DNA of 64,000 bases from Cryptomeria japonica (taxonomy: Eukaryota > Streptophyta > Pinopsida > Cupressales > Cupressaceae), in assembly GCF_030272615.1 (NCBI RefSeq), contig NC_081414.1:769666653-769730652 (forward strand), given 5' to 3'. The notes beneath the pieces are model-generated. The model ran no database searches, was not told the origin of the DNA, and saw only the letters and a list, made by a program, of their open reading frames with translations. Positions 21,336 through 32,265 of this stretch are shown in pieces. How positions within the stretch are numbered: position 1 is the stretch's first letter; each line of letters opens with the position of its first letter. The position numbers were made by a program, and so were the translations under genes.

Positions 21336-22799
21336 ATGTGTAGAGACATTGCTCCTCCCTCCTTCAAGATTCACTTTCATCCTTTCACTTTGCACACACT
21401 CACAACCTATTCATTCATAATAAACTTACCCATTCCCATCATGGCTTGTTATTGATCTACCCAAGATTGGTTAGCCATTCATAATAAACCTCCCTTTTCA
21501 CCTCCCTTTCCATCCATAATAAATCAAATCCTATATGTGGCTAAGGCAAATCCTACGTCTAGTGATGGGTGTGGAACTGAGAACATCACATGTTTCGAGG
21601 AGTACAATTTCTTCCAGCTTCCTTCAGTCTATCCGCGCACAATCCGCAATAAAGCAACATTTGCATCACAAATTCGCAATAAAGTTTCATCTTCTCCACA
21701 ATAATGTATCAGTTTCATGGATTCAGTGAGTTTCAGATGAGACACAATAGCAACAATGGGCTTCAACAATTCAAATCTTTCAACAGACTCAGACAACATT
21801 ATGGTTCAGTGCTATCTATCCTTTCTGTGAAAGTAAACATTGTGACCACAATCAAATAAGACTTATACAAATGACAAGAGACACTAAACTTGAGGACTAC
21901 AGTGGATGTTGGTGTCGAGTCTTGGTTTTCTTTTTATTTCATCTTTTTTTTGGTGACATGTCTTTTAGCTTTTCCGGGATGTCTTTGACTAGAGATTCTA
22001 TCTCCAGGATGTCTTTGACTAGAAAGGCGAGGATGGGGTATCATCACCTATTTGTATTTGCTGTCTGTGGATTTTCTCTTAGTAATGCTATGACTTGTCC
22101 AAGGATATGAGGACACTGTGAGTCTAGTGTGAACTGGGGCATTCCTTGTTTGCGACTGTCTTATCTCCATGCAAATGGGTACAATGACTTTCTGGGTCGA
22201 ACATATGCCTTGATTGTCATAACCTACTTGCCATAATAAAGCTCAATGATGATAACACACAAGAAGCTCTTTCACTTCCATATCTTCTATCTTTCATCCC
22301 CCTTTCTTGATTGACTTCCATCATCCTTCTAAAGTCCACGTAGCCTGCTATCACATGACTGTGTATAATGACACACCAAAAACATTTGCATTTCATGTAG
22401 TTGCACCCGCATTACCACATATAAGCATTTCATACATACATATAGATATCACAACTGCATCACATCCTGCACACAACACTTTTTAGCACAATAATCATTT
22501 GCATTATCATATTCATTTGCATTACATACATTCACATTTGCATTTGCATAACATATAAAACATAAAAGAACAAAAAAAAAAAATATTGCATTGCATCATA
22601 TACATATTTGCATCCATATCATAAGCATCACATAAGAACATCTCATCACATAGGTACACATGCATATAGTTACCACAAAGATGAATCATCTCATATATAT
22701 ATATATATATATAATCATAAGTGTCATGATACAATGATGTCAAAATCATATGGCTAAAATCACCCGCAGGTGTCTACATCATCATACAAAATGGTACAA
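21336..22799 (+). other. 3' noncoding region of G1, first part
   Basis: No supported gene. It holds CATTCATAATAAA-type words around 21410-21530, a direct repeat CAGGATGTCTTTGACTAGA/CGGGATGTCTTTGACTAGA (21975-22024), and a stretch rich in CATTTGCAT/CATCACAT words (22380-22680) ending in (AT)n at 22692-22712. Confidence 0.5.
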
Positions 22800-22801
22800 A
22801 A

Positions 22802-23240
22802 CTAATACAAAGGAACCCATTGATAACTCCTGCCAACACTGTTGGTAGTGCTAATCTTGTCCATGTCATGGTATCCCATGCCACATGTCCCACCCTCATC
22901 TCCAGTCCTGGATCCTAGAACATTCATCTCAGTGCATCTGTCTCTGTCTCGATTGTAGGGTATCAGCTCCCCATCAATCGGTATCCGCATAATCCTATAT
23001 ACATCCTCCAGGGTGACTGTCATCTCACCCATCGGCAAATGAAATGTACATGTCTCGGAGTGCCATCTCTCAACCAGTGCAGTTAGCAATCTCATGTTCA
23101 CCCGAAACTTAGGCACATACAGAATATGTCTCAATCCCATAGCCTCAATCGCAGCTCAGTCCTCGATTGTCAACTCAGGTCGCAACCTCTGAGTCAATGG
23201 GAATCTCTCCCATGACTCCAGCATAGGCAAATACTCCTAC
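22802..23240 (-). pseudogene. Antisense plant mobile domain (PMD) fragment in G1
   Basis: On the minus strand a continuous frame from about 23235 reads EYLPMLESWERFPLTQRLRP, one TGA at a Trp-like position, then GLRHILYVPKFRVNMRLLTALVERWHSETCTFHLP and GEMTVTLEDVYRIMRIPIDG. The FHLP-GEMTxTLEDV block with an upstream LVERWxxET is the hallmark of the plant mobile domain, found in MAIN-like nuclear proteins and in several plant transposon classes. Only the N-terminal half is present; the frame ends at 22802. Antisense extra ORFs in the 3' region have been reported for Tat-type gypsy elements, so this is likely an old element component rather than a recent capture. Confidence 0.7.
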
Positions 23241-23272
23241 AGTCAAGCAAATCAATCATCTTAGTCCTAGTG

Positions 23273-23680
23273 ACACTCACTGTTCATCACAAAGTGTTGC
23301 TTCTATCCTAGTGGTACTCCCTGTTCATCACAAAGTACTACGTGTTTGGCACTCCCTGTTCATCACAAAGTGCTGCTCACATTTGCACTCACTGTTCATC
23401 ACAAAGTGCTGCTCATATTTTAGTACTCCTTGTTCATCACAAAGTACTATATCTTGGTACTCACTGTTCATCACAAAGTGCCTTGATCTATCCTATCCTA
23501 GGGCCTCTTCTTGAGTGAATCCTCTTGAGTAGTTTCCTAATTGGCAACGTATGTTCTATCATAGAATTGTCAATCCTAGCCCTATTTGCAATCCTAGTTT
23601 TCCCTAGAGGACCTGCTTGAGTGTATCCTCTTAGCAGCTTATCCAATCGACAGCGTATGTTCATCACAGAACTGTCGATT
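23273..23680 (+). repeat. Array of eight hairpins with a conserved TGTTCATCACA loop and variable stems
   Basis: Eight copies of a loop close to TGTTCATCACAAA lie in 410 bp, each bracketed by an inverted repeat whose sequence differs: ACACT/AGTGT (23273), GTACT/AGTAC (23314), GCACT/AGTGC (23349), GCACT/AGTGC (23385), AGTACT/AGTACT (23422), GGTACT/AGTGCC (23456), ATTGGCAA/TTGTCAAT (23540) and AATCGACAG/CTGTCGATT (23645). The last two sit in homologous blocks, and three stem positions change together (T-A to C-G, A-T to G-C, G-T to A-T). Function unknown. Confidence 0.75.
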
Positions 23681-24290
23681 TGACCTAGAAGACACAAATT
23701 CACATTTTTGGACACAAATGTGCTTTCATGACATAAACACTCTTTTAGACTGCATAAACGCACTCGACACCAACGCAGACATGCCTACACGTTTTTGACA
23801 TTTTTTGGACCCTATTCTCAGCGCATTTATTACTCTACCTAGCATGCATTAATTACAACAATAAATACAACAAAGTACAAGGATGTTTTGTGGTACTTAC
23901 TGGCTCTCCTGCCTCTGCTGGCCTCTGGAATCGGCGAACACAGTCGAATCTGTGAACCAAAGCCATCGCTGCTAACTACTACTGCTCTTTTCTCTCTCTG
24001 CACTCTAATCTCTTGGAGGTGTAGATAACAATGAGGATGTATTTCCCTCGTGGTCTATCTTATAGACTGCCCTAGCCTTTGTTTCCCAAGTCAGTCTTCA
24101 TTATCCCGTGACTCTATCACTTTATCTGGTCAATCCATTCTAGCCTCTCTTTCTTATCGAGAGATTGTCTGCAATCTTTTCAGACATTTTCATCCAATCT
24201 CTCAAGGGGGCATATCATTCCCATCTTGGGGCAACTCTGTATCAGTTCATATTATCTTCTTTGAAACAACGCGACAAGCCACATTGTCTC

Positions 24291-24304
24291 AAAGAGGGGC
24301 AAAA
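24291..24304 (+). other. Polypurine tract of G1
   Basis: AAAGAGGGGCAAAA directly precedes the 3' LTR. It is the expected primer for plus-strand DNA synthesis. Confidence 0.8.
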
Positions 24305-25092
24305 TGTAGACACCCAAAATTGTCATGTCTAATTAAATAAATATTTTATTTATTTAATTATCTAAGCTTAATTCTTCTATTAATTAAATAAATCTTTATT
24401 TATTTATTTAATTCATTTATCCTCTTCTAGCCTTATTTCTCATTTAAATAAATACATTTATTTATTTAAATTATCCTTTTCCTAATTTAAATAAATATTT
24501 TATTTATTTAATTATCCCACTTCTTCTATTAATTAAATAAATCTTTATTTATTTAATTAATTCATTAACCTTTTCTACCCATGACACATGTCATTCATCT
24601 CTTAATTCATACACTACCTACCCCTTTCATTATTTTATTATTTCTTTTACCTACCCTCTAATCATAGCCGACCTCCTTTTACACCTCTCAATCTTATCCC
24701 TCCATTTCATATAGTGTCTTCTATATAAGGAGATGCTTCCTTCATTATCAGACCCTAATCAATCATCCTAATGACCTAACCACTTGATCAATTGACTACT
24801 TGGCATATGCGATCCTACTTGCAACCACATTCCATTCTTTGTTGAGCTCTTATGCACATAAAATCTGAGAGAAAATATATCAAGCAAGATCAATGGAGAT
24901 AGGAAGAATGGAGATCCAAACCCTATTGGACATGTGATGGTATAATCTTTGTGATTTCATTTGATTTGCATTGTCTTAGGTAATCTTTATATGTTATGGT
25001 GGATCTTTGTTGTTGTTAGGCTAGGGTTTTGTGGTTGAATTCATTTAGTCTTTCAATATCGTTATTATTGTTATCCATTTTTACCATATACA
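24305..25092 (+). repeat. 3' LTR of G1
   Basis: 788 bp, TGTAGACACCC...CATATACA, near-identical to 13349-14136. It is followed by TATAT, the copy of the target site, and then directly by the C2 LTR. Confidence 0.93.
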
Positions 25093-25097
25093 TATAT

Positions 25098-25212
25098 TGT
25101 TGGCAAATGCACACTCCAATGAGATATTGTAGGTGATTGAAGGTTTTGTCATTGATGGCAACCTTACAATCCTATGACACCGGCAAGATAATTTACCGAC
25201 ACCGGCAAGATG
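25098..25212 (+). repeat. Truncated 5' LTR of C2
   Basis: It matches the 3' LTR from its first base through ATCCTATGACACCGGCAAGA with few differences. It then breaks abruptly into ORF1 coding sequence. About 680 bp of LTR, the primer site and the ORF1 start are lost. Confidence 0.85.
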
Positions 25213-26243
25213 ATCTAAAGGCTGCATAGGATATTATTCAAGCACTTCAAGAAAATCTTACCATTGCAAGGAACAAGAGAAGAGAACTTTGTGAAAAGAT
25301 GCAAAATGAGAATGATGAAAAGGAAACTCTTAGTGATCTGATGAATCAGTTGAAATAAGAAAACATGACAACAAAGAATGAGATGCAGGATATGACTATG
25401 AGATTTTGTAAAGAAATTGAAGATAGAAAGAAGAATGAAGAAGACTTGACTAGAAGATTGAATGATGCTGCAAATGAAAACACAAGACTTAGTTATGAAA
25501 ATGATATGTTGAAGACAGATTTGATGCATGCACAAAATAACTCAAATGAACTCATGAGATAGAAAGGTATCTTGGAAAGAGAACTGGATACTGCAAATCA
25601 GCACAAAGAAAAATTTAAGAAAAGATCAGAAGAACTTGGTGACTTGTTGAAGAATCAGAAACCTAATGGTGACACTAATGGTCTTGGCTTTGAAGCTAGT
25701 GAAAGCTCCGGTACTGCAAACACACAGGATCAAGGCAAACTGGTAAGACAACCTACTGCTTATAAATTTAATAGAAAATGCTTTAACTGTAACAAGTATG
25801 GTCATAGAGAAAATCAATGTAGATCTAGAAATTATTAGAATACCAATACACCCACCGGTCAATGTTCAAAATGCAACAAAGTTGGTCATAATTCAGAAAA
25901 TTGCAGAATGAATGTAAGATGTTATGTTTGTAGAAGATTTGGACACTTATCTAATCAATGCAGAACACAAGCTGACATAGGTTATGGAAAAAATATTTAG
26001 AAAAATAATGTGACTTGTTAGGCCTGTAATAAGATTGGACATATTGCTAAATTTTGTAGAAGCAAGTCCTCACTGGTAAATAACAAAGGTCCTAGTTTGA
26101 AAGGTAAAGAAAAAGTTGAAGAGGTAAAGCAGGAATTCTTAAAACAATGGATCAGGAAATCAGAACTAAATGATGATAGAAATACTCCTCCACCGGCAAA
26201 ACAAAGTAACACTCCACTAGTAGGAGACTCTTCATCCAATTGA
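25212..26243 (+). pseudogene. C2 ORF1: coiled coil plus four CCHC zinc knuckles (5' truncated)
   Basis: One frame runs from the LTR breakpoint to TGA at 26241. A charged coiled coil (ENDEKETLSDLMNQLK, DMLKTDLMHAQNNSNELM) is followed by GLGFEASESSG. Four zinc knuckles of the CX2CX4HX4C form come next: CFNCNKYGHRENQC, CSKCNKVGHNSENC, CYVCRRFGHLSNQC and a fourth with a stop inside (C-stop-ACNKIGHIAKFC). Zinc knuckles bind nucleic acid, and by analogy with copia gag this would coat element RNA. Internal stops are at about 25227, 25356, 25560, 25836, 25998 and 26019, with no frameshift. No capsid domain is seen, but the N-terminus is deleted here. Confidence 0.8.
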
Positions 26244-26547
26244 AGAAAATTCCTTTTAGGGCTTGGCCATGAAATGTGAAACATGCTATTATTCCCTCGG
26301 TTGATGGTGAGAAGTTGAAATTACTTCTATACCGGCAGATAAGTTAAGTCATTACTTAACCGACAAGCATTAAATGTGGTGGTTGGCAAAAATAACATTA
26401 TAAAATAGAATTTTGGCTCCATTTTCATTTCATCGAGCATTCAAACCTTCGAGAGCACGAAAATTCCAGAGAAAAGGCATTCCGAGCAAAGAAGTGAAGC
26501 AACTCATCAAGAAATCATTCCTAAGGTAGATAAAGATATTTATAATC
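26244..26547 (+). other. Spacer between C2 ORF1 and ORF2
   Basis: 300 bp without a gene. It contains ACCGGCA/ACCGACA words typical of this family and leads into the ORF2 ATG. How ORF2 would be translated (spliced RNA, reinitiation) cannot be told. Confidence 0.5.
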
Positions 26548-29500
26548 ATGGCTTCTTCATTTGTTCCTTAATTCATAGAAAACCCTACTATTGTCAAAGT
26601 GATTAAACGCCCTAGACTTGTATTTCAGTTAGTTCCTGAAATTGCCAAGAAAGATGATAATGTTGATGCTTTTTCTCAAATCCCTAAAGGAGTAGTTTTT
26701 GCTGAAGACCCTAGAATGTATATTCACTATCATATAGAAGAATTAGGTGATGAGGAAATCAAGAATATGTATAAGTCTGTAATTTGTGATAAATCTAGTA
26801 ATGTTAAACCTGAACACAAGATAGTAGAAACCCTAGGTTTCACTAAAATTCTCAGTATTCCGGATTTTCCTAAGGATGTTATAAGGATAGTACTAAGCAG
26901 GGTACATGGTGCATTCTTCTGGTTGGACTCAGTTCACAAAATCACTAAAGAAGCAGTAAAAGCTATGACAGGGTTACCCTCCACCGGTAACAGACCTGAT
27001 AAAACAAAGAAGGTCTCAAATGACCTAGTGATTAACCTAACCAGCGCAACATCTGACAAGAGATCTTTAAGGGTAAATGATGTAACAGATATCAATGTCA
27101 GATTCATCAATATGATCTTAGGCTACAAAACCACACATGCAAATAGGTTAAACTCAGTCTCTAGGCTATGCATAAAGAATGCCCATGACATGATTAATGA
27201 TAATGCAAAAATAGATGTGTGTGAATGGCTTAAAGATGAGCTAATTGACAATTTGGGAAAGATTAAGAAAGACAAAAAGGGGACATTCAGATTTGGAAAT
27301 CTACTTGTCTGTCTAATGCTACACATAATCAAACAAGTACCAGGTATAGGTAACAAAAATCTTGGTTTTGACATACCAGTAGAAAAACAGTTGTCAGATT
27401 TACTAAACAACATGGGAGAGAACAGAGAAAAGAACATAGATGAGTATTTTTAGGCATTGAAGGCTCAGATGAAGACCAGAGTCAGATTGTCACAAGAAAT
27501 TGTAAACAAGTATAAGGATGAAATTTGTTTTGTTATAAAGAAGGATGAAATTTGGATGGAGGGAGTTATCCCAAGAACCATTTGGGTTATTGAAATAGGG
27601 TATGAAATTGATGACCACATAATAGAAACATATGCAAAATCCCTCCTAGAAGCACCTAAGGAACCTAAAGAAGAGGTATTTGGCAGTGCTGAGACTATTG
27701 AAAACCAAATTCAATCAAAGAAAAGGGTTAAGAAGGTTGAAGCAACAGTTAGAAGAGGATCCAGACAAGCAAAAGCTATTAAGGATGATGTACTCAAACA
27801 AACTAGTATTACTGAAGATGAGTTAAAAACACTTCAACCGGAAACTCACCTTTCACCAGTTGGAAATTCTTTAGAAAGTGATATACCAGCTGCATTCAAA
27901 AGAGTTGTGAGAAAAAGGAAACCTTCACCAGTATCTACACCTTCTCCTAGAAGAACCAGATAGAAACAACAAGCAGCAAGGCCCACAACTAGGAAATTGA
28001 CTCCAAAGAAGAAGTTAACCCCCTAGAAGAAGACTCAACAAACCATTGCTCCAATTGACAAACTTCTCAATGAAATAACAGAGGATGGAAAGCTGAAAAA
28101 CATCAACAAATTATATGACTCATTATCAACTAATGACAAGGAAAAAGTTGAAAACAGTGTAATCCTACACTTGGATATTTACAAGAAATTTTTGATGCAA
28201 GTTGTGGATGAATTACCTACAGATCTGTTCAAAAGACTTGAAGCTAGAAGGCAAGCTGTTGGAGAGCTTGATAAGAAAATAAAAATTGAAAAACTACTTG
28301 TTGTATATCCAGTCAACTCACCAAATGAGATAGATAAACTGATCTTAGAGGCTAACCGGTCAGTATTTTCAACTGCACACCGACATGTAGCACTTATGGT
28401 TGGTAGAGTAAATAAGGTTGCAAAGGAAATAGCTAATGCATGGGACATATTCCTTGTAGAAAAGGAAAATCAGGAAGAATATCAAAATCCTAAACCCATC
28501 AAAGTATACCAAAAAGATAAGGATAAGGGAAAAGGTAAGGTTGGTGGACCACCAAGCATAAAAATAACAGATAACTTATCCCCACTGCCTCTTGATACTC
28601 CATCGATAGTTACCACAGACAATCAACCAGCTAATGAGAGTATGGACACACCACATGAGGACATAAATCTTGATTCTGAGGTGCTATACACAATGAATAT
28701 TAACACTCAGAAAGTCAATATTGTGGTAGATAAGGATTCGATAGGAAAAATAGATGTGGAAAATAAGCTACCGGCAACAGATAGCTCAGAAGGTAAACCG
28801 ACAGGTGACAACACTGAGGAACAGGTAGAGCAACAGGCTCCTTCACAAGAACAGGTTCATATAGAGACAGTGCTACTGACAACAATTGAGCAATCCAAAC
28901 CTTTTCTTAAAGAAATGCAAACACAAACTGACCTACCAGAGGTCACTACAAGCAAAGAAGTTACTCCCACTGGCGGTATACAGATTGTTGGTTCTTCCAC
29001 TACAGATTTCAAATCAACAAATGTGACAGAAGTTCTTTTGGATTCTATCAAGAAGATAACCGAGTGTAGTTCACAAGCATACAAAGCAATTGATGACACA
29101 ATTCCAATTTTGAAAATGATAACACCTAAGTGCAATGTAGATAATAAAGATTCTTTGAATCAACTTGACACATTGTCTAAGTATATTACTGACAACATTG
29201 TGACAGTTGAATAAATAAAAGAGGAAGCATTCAAGGAGAGACTGGAGAAGGAAAAACACAAATTCTTTGAAGAATAAATAAAGAAGTGTACAAGACAATT
29301 TGACACTCTTTTACCGGAACTATGTAGTACATTGAAGGAATTTAAAACCTTGTACAGAGATACATGTAAAACTAACTTTTTGACAGTAGATATAGACCGG
29401 AAGATCAACAAGATACAGGAAGAAATAAATCAACTAGCTAATAATTTCATTAATTCATCTGAACCATTATTAGTTTTTGAGTAGAAAATAACAGGTTTCA

Positions 29501-29787
29501 AGGAGGAACTTCTAAAGTTGGAAAGAGAAAAGGAGAGAATAAAAGGAAAGGCTAAAGATCTAAAATGGAGACTTAGTCCAAAATTGGATTACCTCGCCTC
29601 CTTAAGAAAAGAAATATCTGATGCTTTAATTCAAGGACAGAAAACACCGGTAGAGAAAATGCAACACCTCATTGGTACAATTAAGAGGACAGAGGCCACA
29701 TTAAAAGATAGCAAATGGTTCATTAAGAGCTTGAATCTGGTACTGGCAGATATTTTTCAGATTGTAACCAATCGGTTACAAGGATGA
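26548..29787 (+). pseudogene. C2 ORF2: large unrecognised protein (about 1,080 codons)
   Basis: Start chosen at ATG 26548 (MASSFVP), matching MASASHS in C4. The frame runs to 29787 with stops at 26569, 27451, 27961, 28024, 29212, 29275 and 29482 and no frameshift. Regions in order: an N-terminal domain (about residues 15-300) with IPKGVVFAEDP, IRIVLSRVHGAFFWLD, ITKEAVKAMTGLPSTG and FRFGNLLVCLMLHI; then RLSQEIVNKYKDEICFVIKKD; a basic Pro-rich linker; EKVENSVILHL...LARRQAVGELDKK-like helices; an acidic Thr/Glu-rich middle; and a C-terminal coiled coil ending in NRLQG. No enzyme motif, signal peptide or membrane segment is visible. It resembles C4 ORF2 along its whole length. I do not recognise the family. 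Confidence 0.75.
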
Positions 29788-30011
29788 AACAGGAAACCAC
29801 ACTCAATTGACACTTTGACAACCTTTGTCATTGATGCCAAAGGGGGAGTAGTGGAATGAGAAAAATAACTAGCAAATGACTCATCAGCTCAGGGGGAGCA
29901 CATATTCTTTTGGTACACAATTTTTGGCAAGACAATTCTGGCAGATTCTTTTTGGGTGATAATTTTTGGATTTTTCTCATGAGTGTTGCCATCAATGCCA
30001 AAGAGGGAGAT
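29788..30011 (+). other. 3' noncoding end of C2 with repeated purine tracts
   Basis: GCCAAAGGGGGAG (near 29837), CAGGGGGAGCA (near 29889) and GCCAAAGAGGGAGAT (29997-30011) each follow ATT/CATCAATGCC-like sequence. The last abuts the 3' LTR and is the working polypurine tract. Confidence 0.75.
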
Positions 30012-30810
30012 TGTTGGCAAATGCACACTCCAATGAGATATTGTAGGTGATTGAAGGTTTTTTCATTGATGGCAACCTTACAATCCTATGACACCGGCAA
30101 GACAATTTACCGGCATTGGCAAGGTCAGACTCTACACTGACACATAGACCACTGTCAGTGAAAGGAAGTATACCGGCATAGAAGTCGACATGAATTTTGT
30201 TTATAATATATTTTGTAAATTATTGTAAAATCATTGTAAGCCAAATTGGCAAGTTATAAAATGACTCATATATATAAGAGATAATTGTAGAACATTTTAG
30301 CATGGATGAAAGAAAGAAGATAGGCGAAATAAGGCAGACCTATTATGTGAATTATAGGTTAAGGGTTTATGTATGAAGCAGAGCTATAAACCAATACTGG
30401 ATCTGGCAAAGTAGATGCTATTTTGAAGTAGTACAAGACATTGGATTTATATAATCCATTTTGTAAGTTAGTGAGACTTCCTGTTTTGTAATTGAGCAGT
30501 GAGCTCTAGGCACTTGCCCTTCCTGCATGTGCAGGGCCCTCTTGTAGCAGTAATATTCTCTTATTGGCCAATAAGTGAATATTGTGGGTCACAAATCCCA
30601 TCGAGGTTTTTCCCACACCAGGTTTCCTTGTTAAACTACTGTGTTATGGTATGTTTTTCATGTGGTTGTTGTTATCTCTGTTTATTGCATTATTTCTTGT
30701 TTACCGGTATACAATATTGATATGCTCTACATGCTTTAAGTTAAGAAAATCTTATAACCGGTTAGATGCTGATTCACCCCCCCCTCTCAGTATCTTTGGG
30801 AATCCTAACA
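30012..30810 (+). repeat. 3' LTR of C2
   Basis: 799 bp, TGTTGGC...CCTAACA. It contains the sense version of the copia LTR block, GGTTTTTCCC-ACACCA-GGTTTCC (30605-30627), and a C-rich end (CACCCCCCCCTCTCAG). A likely TATA (TATATATAAG) sits near 30270. Confidence 0.88.
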
Positions 30811-30816
30811 CATATA

Positions 30817-31898
30817 TGTTAGGACACAAAGGCAACTGAGGGGGGGGGAGTGAATTTTTGTCTATTAATTTCAATCCAAATATAACTTAATAAGACTTGA
30901 TGCATAATATCGGTAAACCAAACCTAATGCCGGTTGACAGTTTAACACTTAATAACAATACTGATGAAGTTTAATGTATGTAACATAAAGAGAAATAACT
31001 TCCACAACACATAAAAAAAATATTTGTACGTGGAAACCCTGTAAGGGAAAAAACCACAATGGGAAACCTTACCCACAATCAGATGATACTACTGGAGATA
31101 GTATGTGTGTACAAATGGGGTCTACACACGCAGAAAGGCCAACTTCCTAGAGCTCACTACTCAATTACAAAAAGAGAGTCACATTGACTACAATTGGATG
31201 ATTAAATCCAATGATAATGTATTGCTCAAAATATCATCTTCAATGCTGGATTCAGTACTGGTTAAGCTCTGATTGTTTTCATCAACCTTCCTTGAATCTT
31301 CAAATGATGTCTGCATGAGTAGCTCTACTTATATTCACATATACCGAATATCACAACCTTAAAATACCTTATATTATTCCTATCATCTATATCAATCTCA
31401 CAATTGAGATCTTACATATATACCAAAACCTAAGACCAAATGTGTAGGTCAGCTCACTAAGAATATTACAATTAAATAAATTACAAATGAATCAATATGT
31501 GATGCATCATGTCAGCTCAATGCATTTACAATAATAACCAATCAATAAATCATCTCTATAACATGCCGTGCTAATCTGGAATAGATAACGCTTGTCGGTC
31601 CATAACCTAGACCAATTTGCTACTAACAACAAATATGCAAACTCAATTAGACCAATAACCAAATCTCCAAAACAAGTGTCCAAACCATGTCTTCGACATA
31701 ACCAAGTAATCTCCAGATGATAACAGATCATCCTTAGTGCCGGTGAACAATATAACCTACCAGTTAACCAAATACCAGTGACTGTGCATAAGTCACTGAA
31801 CATGTTGGTGAACATAACCAAAGATCTCTAGAAGGATAAGCGCTGATAAGTATTGACATGAATGACAAAACCAATGTAACATATCCATAATACCAACA
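30817..31898 (-). repeat. 3' LTR of C3
   Basis: TGTTAGGACACAAAGG...TACCAACA on the plus strand, followed by ATCTCCCCCTTTGAC, the antisense purine tract. It contains the ACGTGGAAACCC...GGGAAAAAACC block at 31028-31054 and a nine-G run at 30841. Confidence 0.9.
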
Positions 31899-32265
31899 AT
31901 CTCCCCCTTTGACATTGATGGCAACACAAGATGGAAAAACCATCTAAGTGCCAAAGAAGAAATGCCAAAAACCAAAAACCAACAATATCCTGAAGAGATC
32001 AATTACCAGAAATCAAAATACAGAATATCTCTCCCCCAATGAGTAATCTCTCCTGAAAAGATAATGTGTTTTTCCATAGATATCTCTCCCCCTTTGACAT
32101 TAAATGCCAAAGCAATACAAAAACTAGATACAACCAGTTCATAGAACTAATTACAAATACCAACTTAACTAGCTACTCCCCCTGAGAAGTAGCTCTCCTC
32201 CATCAAAGCTAGAAAAAAAAGTTTCTCTGTTAATTTCTACCGGTCTGATGCCAATCTCCAACTGT
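31899..32265 (-). other. 3' noncoding end of C3 with several purine-tract copies
   Basis: The purine tract adjoining the LTR (31899-31909) recurs in antisense form near 32028, 32086 and 32175 as CTCCCCC with related flanks. No gene is seen. Confidence 0.65.

Larger units (their letters stand above)
13349..25092 (+). mobile_element. Gypsy retrotransposon G1, non-autonomous, TATAT target duplication
   Basis: The two LTRs (13349-14136 and 24305-25092) are both 788 bp and begin TGTAGACACCC. By eye they differ at roughly a dozen or so positions, so the insertion is fairly young. TATAT flanks both ends (13344-13348 and 25093-25097). The internal part has a 2.8 kb leader, one 1,373-codon frame (gag, protease, integrase tail) and a 3.3 kb 3' noncoding region with hairpins and an antisense domain. 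Reverse transcriptase, RNase H and the integrase core are absent, so any movement would need enzymes from a partner. Leader, long 3' region and antisense ORF fit the Tat/Ogre lineage (inference). Confidence 0.93.
25098..30810 (+). mobile_element. C2: copia-type LTR element with ORF1 and large ORF2, no pol
   Basis: The start at 25098 (TGTTGGCAAATGCACACTCC) matches the start of the complete 3' LTR at 30012. The 5' LTR survives only for about 115 bp, with the remainder, primer site and front of ORF1 deleted. Inside are a coiled-coil/zinc-knuckle ORF1 and a 1,080-codon ORF2, both interrupted only by in-frame stops. A purine tract AAGAGGGAGA lies just before the 3' LTR. No protease, integrase, reverse transcriptase or RNase H is visible. 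Both flanks are AT-repeat (TATAT before G1, CATAT after), so a target duplication cannot be proved. The closest relative here is C4. Confidence 0.85.

Noticed and set aside
22692-22712. (AT)n run as a possible element boundary
   Set aside because: No LTR ends or target duplications adjoin it; a simple microsatellite, as at 58201-58240 and 63971-63991.
23281-23482. CRISPR-like array of regularly spaced repeats
   Set aside because: The conserved part is a hairpin loop, spacing is irregular, there are no cas genes, and the context is a plant retrotransposon.
26548-27453. ORF2 of C2 as an env-like gene
   Set aside because: No signal peptide, membrane segment or cleavage motif is visible, and there is no pol upstream as in env-bearing copia elements.
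25098-30810. Target-site duplication for C2
   Set aside because: Flanks TATAT and CATAT lie within an AT repeat and do not match exactly, so no duplication is claimed.
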